Made by a program: the position numbers and the translations under genes | DNA from: Flavobacteriales bacterium UBA720 | GTDB lineage: Bacteria > Bacteroidota > Bacteroidia > Flavobacteriales > Weeksellaceae | Assembly: GCA_002297505.1 (NCBI GenBank) | Contig: DBLQ01000066.1 | Span: 1-14,814, forward strand | DNA: 14,814 nt | Direction: 5' to 3' | Notes under the pieces: model-generated | The model's database searches: none | Told to the model about the DNA's origin: nothing | Seen by the model: the letters and a program-made list of their open reading frames with translations, nothing else | Part shown: positions 1-6,201 of the stretch, in pieces | Layout: each line of letters begins with the position of its first letter | Numbering within the stretch: the stretch's first letter is position 1

Positions 1-12
1 CTCTTCCGATCT
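1..12. other. Illumina adapter remnant at left end
   Basis: The first 12 bases, CTCTTCCGATCT, are the 3' end of the standard Illumina adapter and the reverse complement of the start of the adapter found at the right end. They are not part of the organism's DNA. Genuine sequence begins at base 13, so the gene at the left edge is cut by library construction, not by a biological break. Confidence 0.97.
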
Positions 13-93
13 CTGCTTGCGCACTGGCAATGCCTGCCAACGTTCGTCGAGCTTATCAAAATACCTATCCATATTTGCTCTTAGTTTTTTCAT
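13..93 (-). CDS. Partial 5' end of a transfer gene, probably traL (DUF3989-like)
   Basis: An open frame starts with ATG at 93-91 on the minus strand and runs into the adapter after 27 codons. It reads M-K-K-L-R-A-N-M-D-R-Y-F-D-K-L-D and then E-R-W-Q-A-L-P-V-R-K-Q. It lies 23 bp downstream of the 142-residue gene in the same direction. In Bacteroidetes conjugative transposons traK is followed by traL (a short DUF3989 protein with one membrane segment) and traM. The pattern of an aromatic residue, then D-x-x-D-E, then a short basic stretch is like the cytoplasmic start of TraL, before its membrane segment. The gene assignment rests on order plus this short resemblance; the start of traM cannot be excluded. 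No Shine-Dalgarno motif is seen, which is usual in Bacteroidota. Confidence 0.5.
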
Positions 94-116
94 ACTCTTA
101 ATTTTTTATGATGATG

Positions 117-545
117 TTAGAGCTTGAACCGCTTGGAGATTTTACCCACATTTTGCTTTTGTTCATCATTAACCAAAGCAATAACCTCAACTGCATTGGG
201 TACGACTATTAAAGAGAGGTTTGTCAGTTCCGATTTTTTTAGCAATTGCCCAAATTGGTCTTTTCTTGCCACCTCCATTCTGTTGAGTGAGAATTTGCCG
301 TTCAGATAATTTACCCACATACTGCATTCTACACTTGGCTTGTCTTCTCCCGACCATTGTAGGTAGCCTGTCAACAACAAGTCTTGTTTAGGCAAAGTAT
401 CTGCACCTTTTTGGCAGCTTTCAAGGTAATCGCTGATACTTTCTTTCAGCTTTCCGGCATACGCACCCTGCGTATGAAAATAGCCGTTATATCCTTTTTC
501 TATAAGGATTTTTGCGAACGTGTTTAAATCTGATAATGTTTCCAT
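117..545 (-). CDS. Hypothetical protein of the tra operon, 142 residues
   Basis: I do not recognise this protein. It starts at ATG 545-543, 11 bp after the traK stop, and ends 23 bp before the next start, so it is part of the tra operon. It has no signal peptide or membrane segment and should be cytoplasmic. The N-terminal 35 residues read like a helix followed by a Gly/Tyr-rich loop (KGYNGYFHTQGAYAGKL). The middle has an L-L-L-T-G-Y-L-Q-W-S-G-E-D strand-turn pattern, then a Val/Ile-rich segment (residues about 111-126) and a basic tail. Location between traK and the probable traL suggests a role in transfer or its control, but it could be a passenger gene. It is not obviously TraH, which in CTnDOT lies between traG and traI. 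Confidence 0.8.
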   Translation of the reverse strand: METLSDLNTFAKILIEKGYNGYFHTQGAYAGKLKESISDYLESCQKGADTLPKQDLLLTGYLQWSGEDKPSVECSMWVNYLNGKFSLNRMEVARKDQFGQLLKKSELTNLSLIVVPNAVEVIALVNDEQKQNVGKISKRFKL

Positions 546-556
546 AAGATTGTTTT

Positions 557-1180
557 TTAGCGTTCGATGACTTCTATATCCCTGTTTTCCACAACTGCAA
601 ATTTTTCGATATTGAAGCCTTGTGGGTTGTTGTCAGAGCGAACGGAGTTGACTAGGTAGCAGGAAGTAATTAAGTTACGTCTGGTTACATTGCTTGACCG
701 AATGATGAATTGTTTTGCATAGGTTCGTACCGCATAAGGATGGGTATCGAAATTGCAGACCACACTATCTACTTCGATGCGTTGCTGTACGTTTCCTGAT
801 ATAATACGACTGTAATAGCCTTTTTCTGACAAGTCTTTATAGTAGTCGAAGGCACTTTTGTCGGCAAGATTGAATGCCCTGCTCATATTGCTTTCTATAG
901 CGTTTTTGTCGGGAGCAAGTGTAAAAAACAGCTCGTGAAAACGTCTGACGTGTTCCCTTGCTTCCACAGGTCGGTTGATACTTGCATCTTGCGATAAGGC
1001 AAGCATCAAAGATTTGCCGTTATCCAATACATAGATTTTTTGGCGTTGTTCTTCTGCAAAGCGGTAGGACTGCCATACGGCATATCCTACCACGCCAATA
1101 CAGAGAACCGCAAACACAATGGCATATAGTCTTATCTGCCTAAAGCTGTTTTCGATATTTCTTAGCGTTTTAAATTCCAT
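557..1180 (-). CDS. traK: TraK, VirB8-like conjugal transfer protein
   Basis: The 207-residue product matches the TraK family of Bacteroidetes conjugative transposons in length, start (M-E-F-K-T-L-R-N-I-E) and architecture. A short cytoplasmic N-terminus precedes a single membrane segment at about residues 17-36, followed by a periplasmic domain of about 165 residues. This is the topology of VirB8, the inner-membrane assembly protein of type IV secretion systems, and TraK is regarded as its counterpart. The motif F-D-T-H-P-Y-A-V-R-T-Y-A-K-Q near residue 145-158 is the kind of conserved stretch found in this family. The start at 1180 lies 19 bp downstream of the traJ stop. Nothing in it looks broken. 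Confidence 0.92.
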   Translation of the reverse strand: MEFKTLRNIENSFRQIRLYAIVFAVLCIGVVGYAVWQSYRFAEEQRQKIYVLDNGKSLMLALSQDASINRPVEAREHVRRFHELFFTLAPDKNAIESNMSRAFNLADKSAFDYYKDLSEKGYYSRIISGNVQQRIEVDSVVCNFDTHPYAVRTYAKQFIIRSSNVTRRNLITSCYLVNSVRSDNNPQGFNIEKFAVVENRDIEVIER

Positions 1181-1199
1181 TTTTTTGAATGATTTATTG

Positions 1200-2195
1200 T
1201 TATTTATTCATCAGTTTACCGCCGATGTTTCCTACTGTAGATCCTGCACCAGCACCCGCAAGGTTTCCTGCCTTCATCGCTGTTTGATTTACATTACGAG
1301 TAAAGTTTCCTGCACCTCCGGCTTGGATTACCCAACCTGTTACTGTTGGAATTGTGAAGTAGCCAACGATACCGATAATCATAAAGATGATGTACACCGT
1401 ATTGCTCGTATCGGGTATGTAGGTCGGGTCGGCAAGCATTGCTATATCCCTTTCCAGTATGAGGGATTGTATTCTTGCCAGCATCGAGCTGAACAAATCG
1501 GAAACAGGAAGCCAGAGATATACGCTGACATATCTCGTGATCCACTGTGTGAGCGTGGACTGAAATCCGTCCCAAACGGAAATAGCAAAAGCTATTGGCC
1601 CCAGTATCGAAAGGACTATCAGGAAAAATGTTCGTATGGTATCAATAACTAAAGCCGCCGCCTGAAAGAGTATTTCCAATAAATTGCGAAACCAATCCTT
1701 TATTGCTTTCTCTATCTTGTAGGCTTGCCTGTCCATATACATTCCTGCCATTGTACCAACGTCCGATGGCGACCAGCCCAATTCATCCAGCTTTTTATCA
1801 AACTCTTCGTCTGATGCCATATAGGCGGTTTCGGGATTTCGTACCATTGCTTCGTATTCCAATTGGTCTTTCTGTTGCTGGAGTTGGTTGAGGTCAAGCA
1901 CCTGGTCTTCGAGTATGGCGTGAGTTCCTGTAACTACCGGGCTTAATACTGCATTAATGGTTCCCAACACGATGGTTGGAAAGAACATTATACAAAGACC
2001 CAGAGCGAATGGACGCAGTAACGGAAACACATCGATAGGCTCGGCTCGGCTTAAAGCCTGCCAAACCTTTAATGCTACATAGAACAACGCACCCAATCCC
2101 GCCAATCCTTTAGCCACAGCCGCCATATCACCTGCAAGCGGCATCATATCGTCGTAAAGTGAACGAAGGAGTTCGTGAAGATTATCCCATTCCAT
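1200..2195 (-). CDS. traJ: TraJ, VirB6-like inner-membrane channel protein
   Basis: This 331-residue protein is a polytopic membrane protein of the TraJ family. Hydrophobic segments are visible at about residues 24-46, 63-88, 173-206, 222-240 and 264-291, separated by a charged loop (about 95-165) rich in Gln, Glu and Asp. The C-terminus (292-326) is Gly/Ala-rich. The family corresponds to VirB6, which forms part of the inner-membrane complex of the mating channel. Length and the start M-E-W-D-N-L-H-E-L-L-R are typical. The start codon at 2195 is only 2 bp after the traI stop, which indicates coupled translation. An upstream in-frame alternative would overlap traI, so this start is preferred. 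Confidence 0.93.
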   Translation of the reverse strand: MEWDNLHELLRSLYDDMMPLAGDMAAVAKGLAGLGALFYVALKVWQALSRAEPIDVFPLLRPFALGLCIMFFPTIVLGTINAVLSPVVTGTHAILEDQVLDLNQLQQQKDQLEYEAMVRNPETAYMASDEEFDKKLDELGWSPSDVGTMAGMYMDRQAYKIEKAIKDWFRNLLEILFQAAALVIDTIRTFFLIVLSILGPIAFAISVWDGFQSTLTQWITRYVSVYLWLPVSDLFSSMLARIQSLILERDIAMLADPTYIPDTSNTVYIIFMIIGIVGYFTIPTVTGWVIQAGGAGNFTRNVNQTAMKAGNLAGAGAGSTVGNIGGKLMNK

Positions 2196-2197
2196 TT

Positions 2198-2830
2198 TTA
2201 CCAGTATTTTTGGTTAGAAGTTCCGTAGAGTTCAAGAACTCTCTGTGCGTCGTTTTTCTTTTTCGCTCTTAGGTAGCTTACAGAAATGTTCTTATTAGTG
2301 TAGTAGCGTACAAGGCTGTGGTAATCCTTTACCTCTTTGTACACACGATCAATAATATCCATACGCTCTTTGTCGTTTAGCGAAAGGCTTGAAGAGGTTA
2401 TAATTTGCTTCAATTCTTTCAGCAGTTCGGTACTTTCATTGAGCAGTGCCGAATAACCATTGCCGATTGCAACCAATTCCTGTGGTGTGAAATTGGGATC
2501 GTTCATCATTTTTCCAAAGTTCTGAACATATATTTCGGACACATCACCTACCAACAATACGGTTTGCTGTACTTTACGGGCATCTTTCACAAGGTTGTTG
2601 ATAGCTTTTAGCTTGTCGTAATATTCCTTACCCTGATCGTACACTTTCTTTACTTCGTTGAAGTTCTTTACTACATTGCTCACGGTGGAAGAAGTCTGTA
2701 TGATTTCGTTCGCACTGTTGATAATTCCTGATGCCAGATTTGCAGGGTCAGTTACTACAAATTGGGCTTTAGCTGACGGTGCTACGGCGAGCATTAGTGC
2801 CGTACACACCAGATACAATACTTTTTTCAT
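2198..2830 (-). CDS. traI: TraI, exported DUF4141 transfer protein
   Basis: The 210-residue product is a TraI (DUF4141) protein. It opens with a clear signal peptide: M-K-K, a hydrophobic core, and a probable cleavage after A-K-A at residue 22, giving a mature protein that starts Q-F-V-V-T-D. The mature part is largely helical, with Asn/Lys/Glu-rich segments consistent with coiled coil (about 35-100). It lacks cysteines after cleavage. In this operon position it is often compared with VirB5-like periplasmic components, which is an inference from location and topology. It lies 29 bp downstream of traG and 2 bp upstream of traJ. traH, found between traG and traI in CTnDOT, is missing here, as there is no room for it. 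Confidence 0.9.
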   Translation of the reverse strand: MKKVLYLVCTALMLAVAPSAKAQFVVTDPANLASGIINSANEIIQTSSTVSNVVKNFNEVKKVYDQGKEYYDKLKAINNLVKDARKVQQTVLLVGDVSEIYVQNFGKMMNDPNFTPQELVAIGNGYSALLNESTELLKELKQIITSSSLSLNDKERMDIIDRVYKEVKDYHSLVRYYTNKNISVSYLRAKKKNDAQRVLELYGTSNQKYW

Positions 2831-2859
2831 TGTTTCTGAACTTTTAAATTGTTAATTGA

Positions 2860-5364
2860 CTATTGATTTACTTTGTCCCGCCTTTGCATTGCGATATGCT
2901 TGATGGCGAGTTCTACATTGCCGTCCAGTTCAGCAGCAAGCTGCATCACTTCCATTTTTTCGGTTTCTTCGGTGGTGTAAGCAAGGTATTCCTCCAAACT
3001 AACTTCGGTGGCATAGACTGCCGAGTGCGTACCACCTAAGCCTATCCAAACCTCTTTGTAAAGTCGGCTTGCATCGTTGTTCATATTGATAGAAAGTACC
3101 TGCCCTTTTTCCTTATCTGTAAGCCCCAACATCGCCTGTATATCATCAAACTTGTTCATATACTTTCGTTGGTCTAAAAGGATTTTACAGTCAGAGTTAT
3201 TGATGATACTTTCTTTGACGATAGGCGATTGGATAATATCATCGACCTCTTGCGTTACGACAATCGCTTCTCCGAAGAATTTGCGGACGGTCTTAAAGAG
3301 ATACTTGATGTATTCTGCCATTCCTTCTTTGGCAATCGCTTTCCAAGCCTCTTCAATTAAGATGAGTTTGCGAATACCTTTGAGCCTACGCATCTTGTTA
3401 ATGAAGACTTCCATAATGATAATGGTAACTATGGGAAAGAGGATTTTATGGTCTTTTATCGCATCAATTTCAAAGACAATAAAGCGTTTGGAAAGCAGGT
3501 CTAACTGCTTATCGGAATTGAGCAAATAATCATACTCACCGCCCTTGTAGTAGGGTTCGAGTACGTTAAGGAAATTGGCAATGTCAAAGTCTTTTTCCCT
3601 TACCTGTTTTTCTTCGAGTACCTTGCGGTAATCGCCTTTTACATACTCATAGAAGCCATTGAATGATGGATAAATATCTTCCTGTTTGATGCGCTCGATA
3701 TAGCCTGATACAGCATTCGATAATGCTACTTCTTCTGAACGGGTTGGTGGTTCATCATCACGTTTCCAGAGTGTCAGTATCAAAGTCTTGATACTTTCAC
3801 GCTTCTCAATATCGAATACGCCATCATCGGTATAGAAAGGATTAAAGGCAATTGGGTTGTCTTCTGTATAAGTAAAGTAAACACCGTCTTCGCCTTTGGT
3901 TTTACCTTTAATGAGTTCGCACAAACCTTGATAAGAATTTCCGGTGTCCACAAGCAAAACGTGAGCGCCTTGCTCGTAATACTGCCTAACCATATGGTTT
4001 GTGAAGAACAATTTACCACTTCCCGATGGACCGAGTATAAACTTGTTCCGGTTTGTGATTATGCCACGCTTCATAGGCAAATCCGATATATCCAAATGGA
4101 TAGGCTTTCCGGTCAGGCGGTCAGCCATTTTGATACCGAATGGCGAAGGCGAATTGTGGTAATTGGTTTCTTCCGTGAAGAAGCATAATGCAGGTTCGAT
4201 AAAGGTGTAAAAACTTTCCTCTGCGGGAAAATCACCTGCATTACCCGGTATTCCTGCCCAGTACAATGTTGCTACATCGGTAGTGTTGTGTCTGGGTTTA
4301 CATTCCATCAATGCTAAAGCACTTCCACAATCATTTTTTAGCTGTTTCAGTTCTGCCGGATCATCCGACCACGCCATAATGTTGAAGTGAGCACGAACAG
4401 AAGATAGCCCAAAACTGTGGGCTTCGTTTAGGTACTTTTCTATCCACTCTTTGTTGATTTGGTTGGCACGACTGTAACGAGCCAGTGAGTGCATATTCCT
4501 TGCGGACTTCTCAAACTTTTGTAGATTGGCTTCGCTGTTATCCAAAAACAAATATTGGTTGTAAATGTGGTTGCAGTTTAACAACAAGCCCACAGGTGCG
4601 GCGAATGACAAACGGCAATCACTTCGGTCGGTAGATAGCTTTTCAAAACGGGTATCAGCCGATACCGTTCCGGGTAAATCGTCAGTATCGGACAAGGTGT
4701 GCAGGCTCAACCTTTTGTTCCCGATACGGACTTCTTCCGTTCCGAGAGCGATGTCCTGCATCGGTGTTCCAGCTTCCCTTGATAGCGTAAGGTACTGTTC
4801 CAATAATCCCTGTTTTTCGTCCGTTCCGATAATGTCATCTTCGGTAAGACGTTTCAGGGTTATGAAACCGCTATCGTTTAAGATACGTTCAAACTGTGCC
4901 ACCGCTTCCATAAAGCGGTGTATCGTTTCCTTGTTCCTGATTTCCTTTGGTATCAGCGAACCTTTGCAAAGCGATGAAAAATTACTTTGCATACGCATAC
5001 GCTCTTTAGTTGTCTTGGTTAAAAAGAGGTAGCAGTAATGGTTTAGGAACGGTCGCTCATTAAAATGACGTTGGTAAGACTTCGATAAAAAGCTCTGGTC
5101 TTCGATTGCCAAATTGGACGTATAGCTTTCCTTAATATACCAATCCTGTTTGTGAATAACTGTAAAATCAGGCAAGGTCTTGATAGCCTTATGCCAGGCG
5201 GAATGAATGGCTTCATATTCCGCAGAAGCTACAGTAAACAGTTCCGGCAAACGAACCTCAAAGCAGGCGGTAATATCTGCATCTTTGGAAAGAATGCAGT
5301 TGTTTTCCACCGCCAATAAAGGAAATTTATTTTCCAGCGTTGTTGTTTTAGATACATTTCTCAT
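2860..5364 (-). CDS. traG: TraG, VirB4-like conjugation ATPase (altered Walker A)
   Basis: The 834-residue product is the TraG ATPase of Bacteroidetes conjugative transposons, the counterpart of VirB4, which powers assembly of the mating channel at the inner membrane. The N-terminal half (1-430) is the VirB4-type N domain. The ATPase domain follows with Walker A at 445-452 (GPSGSGKL), a Walker B-like L-I-L-I-E-E-A-W-K at 667-675, and a downstream V-V-T-Q-E (702-706) that fits the motif with conserved Gln. The oddity is Leu 452, where a Ser or Thr that binds Mg-ATP is expected; the codon is TTG (complement of 4009-4011), one base from TCG. The rest of the frame is intact and of normal length. 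The start ATG overlaps the traF stop in an ATGA (5361-5364). Confidence 0.95.
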   Translation of the reverse strand: MRNVSKTTTLENKFPLLAVENNCILSKDADITACFEVRLPELFTVASAEYEAIHSAWHKAIKTLPDFTVIHKQDWYIKESYTSNLAIEDQSFLSKSYQRHFNERPFLNHYCYLFLTKTTKERMRMQSNFSSLCKGSLIPKEIRNKETIHRFMEAVAQFERILNDSGFITLKRLTEDDIIGTDEKQGLLEQYLTLSREAGTPMQDIALGTEEVRIGNKRLSLHTLSDTDDLPGTVSADTRFEKLSTDRSDCRLSFAAPVGLLLNCNHIYNQYLFLDNSEANLQKFEKSARNMHSLARYSRANQINKEWIEKYLNEAHSFGLSSVRAHFNIMAWSDDPAELKQLKNDCGSALALMECKPRHNTTDVATLYWAGIPGNAGDFPAEESFYTFIEPALCFFTEETNYHNSPSPFGIKMADRLTGKPIHLDISDLPMKRGIITNRNKFILGPSGSGKLFFTNHMVRQYYEQGAHVLLVDTGNSYQGLCELIKGKTKGEDGVYFTYTEDNPIAFNPFYTDDGVFDIEKRESIKTLILTLWKRDDEPPTRSEEVALSNAVSGYIERIKQEDIYPSFNGFYEYVKGDYRKVLEEKQVREKDFDIANFLNVLEPYYKGGEYDYLLNSDKQLDLLSKRFIVFEIDAIKDHKILFPIVTIIIMEVFINKMRRLKGIRKLILIEEAWKAIAKEGMAEYIKYLFKTVRKFFGEAIVVTQEVDDIIQSPIVKESIINNSDCKILLDQRKYMNKFDDIQAMLGLTDKEKGQVLSINMNNDASRLYKEVWIGLGGTHSAVYATEVSLEEYLAYTTEETEKMEVMQLAAELDGNVELAIKHIAMQRRDKVNQ

Positions 5365-5693
5365 ACTGCATTCTGTTTAGATGTGAATTTTAAATAGAGG
5401 TGTACAGGCTTGCGACAGATGATGTATCGAGGATGCCTTTTATTAGCGGCTATCTTCATTAATCCGTGTTCGCCGTATTTCCTGTTCAGTGAAAAGGTCT
5501 GCCACACAATCAGCGAAGCACCGCCTGCTCCGAGAAAAAGGCAGATGTAAGAGTTTACGCCAGTCATATATAGTATCATCACGAAGATGAGTGTACCGAG
5601 TAGTCCGCCAGCGAAAATGAACAGGTATTGCGCTTTCAGACCCTTAAATTCCACCGTCCTTCCAATGCCTTTGTTTATGTTGTAACTGTTCAT
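5361..5693 (-). CDS. traF: TraF, DUF4133 membrane protein (VirB3-like)
   Basis: A 110-residue protein of the DUF4133/TraF family. Two adjacent membrane segments (about 22-43 and 49-66) follow a conserved N-terminus, I-N-K-G-I-G-R-x-V-E-F-K-G-L-K-A-Q-Y-L, and are followed by a basic tail with Y-G-E-H-G-L-M-K and R-H-P-R-Y-I. This size and topology resemble VirB3, whose gene usually precedes the VirB4 ATPase as here. The frame stays open to 5756, but a start there would overlap traE and add 21 residues not seen in the family. ATG at 5693-5691 is 11 bp after the traE stop and puts the conserved motif at the N-terminus, so I chose it. Its stop overlaps the traG start by four bases. Confidence 0.92.
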   Translation of the reverse strand: MNSYNINKGIGRTVEFKGLKAQYLFIFAGGLLGTLIFVMILYMTGVNSYICLFLGAGGASLIVWQTFSLNRKYGEHGLMKIAANKRHPRYIICRKPVHLYLKFTSKQNAV

Positions 5694-5704
5694 AAAGCAA
5701 AGGA

Positions 5705-6010
5705 TTAAAGGAAGAATGAACGCAGGATGGTAGCCGCTACGATTAAGAAGATACACGCACCGAACCAGCTTGCCGCAGTCTTCGATGTGTCGGGGTCGCC
5801 TGAGCTGAATTTATTGTACACCTTAACACCTCCGATTAACCCGACGACCGCACCGATGGCGTAAATTAATTGGGTTGCTGGGTCGAAATAAGAGGTTACC
5901 ATTTGGGTAGCCTCGTTGATACCTGCTGTACCGTTTCCCTGTGCGAAAGCACCAATTCCTGACAGCATAGTCACGGCTGCCAGCAAAACTTTTTTTCTCT
6001 GTTTTTCCAT
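5705..6010 (-). CDS. traE: TraE, DUF4134 pilin-like transfer protein
   Basis: The 101-residue product is TraE (DUF4134), small, hydrophobic and exported. The signal peptide has a basic start (M-E-K-Q-R-K-K), a hydrophobic core and a likely cut after A-F-A at residue 23. Two membrane segments follow (about 47-64 and 83-99) with a polar loop containing S-G-D-P-D-T-S-K between them. This is the plan of VirB2-like pilin subunits, and the gene lies directly upstream of the VirB3- and VirB4-like genes, as in other type IV systems. It is the first gene of the traE-to-traL block. The sequence immediately upstream is the 191-bp divergent region shared with the Gabija-like operon, not traD as in the usual order. 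Confidence 0.93.
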   Translation of the reverse strand: MEKQRKKVLLAAVTMLSGIGAFAQGNGTAGINEATQMVTSYFDPATQLIYAIGAVVGLIGGVKVYNKFSSGDPDTSKTAASWFGACIFLIVAATILRSFFL

Positions 6011-6201
6011 AATTGAAACACATTAATTTGTTATTGTTATCCCGCACCTTGCAGGCTTTCGGGACAAAGGTGTTTCAGAAATGAAGACGTTATAAGAAAG
6101 TGGCAGTCAGAGGAATTGTTTGGCGGTGAGTGGCAACCAGAACAGAGAAAAGTATTATATTAGTTGTTTTGAAAATCTAAATTTTAAAACGCAATTTTTA
6201 A
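6011..6201. promoter_or_regulatory. Divergent control region between traE and the defence operon
   Basis: This 191-bp gap separates traE (minus) from the nuclease gene (plus). Because the traABD transcript appears to end at 10859, a traE promoter must lie here. The best minus-strand match to the Bacteroidota -7 box (TAnnTTTG) is CACCTTTG (complement of 6065-6072), about 55 bp before the traE start, with no good -33 TTTG at the right spacing. On the plus strand TTGTTTTG at 6164-6171 matches 7 of 8 positions and lies about 30 bp before the nuclease start. Both are weak and unproven. Between them, 6101-6140 carries three related decamers. Confidence 0.45.
6101..6140 (+). repeat. Three TGGC-type decamer direct repeats
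   Basis: Three decamers with the pattern TGGCRRYSAG begin at 6101 (TGGCAGTCAG), 6121 (TGGCGGTGAG) and 6131 (TGGCAACCAG). The offsets are 20 and 10 bp, so the copies would face the same side of the helix. They lie between the two candidate divergent promoters, a suitable place for an operator acting on traE, on the defence genes, or on both. Their role is inference; copy number is low and each copy is only partly identical. Confidence 0.45.

Noticed and set aside
1119..1652. Open frame of 177 codons on the plus strand opposite traJ and traK
   Set aside because: It is antisense to two well-supported transfer genes and is Cys/Tyr/Ser-rich in a way that reflects the complementary strand.
5694..5756. 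Longer traF start at 5756
   Set aside because: It would overlap traE by about 50 bases and add 21 residues not typical of DUF4133 proteins; ATG at 5693 gives the conserved N-terminus.
5823..6047. Open frame of 74 codons on the minus strand overlapping traE
   Set aside because: It is an out-of-frame shadow of traE, which has a clear signal peptide and family match.
6011..6201. Target-site duplication or terminal inverted repeats at the cargo edges
   Set aside because: I compared the bases near 6011-6201 with those near 10844-10875 and saw no matching direct or inverted repeat, and there is no transposase or integrase in the cargo.
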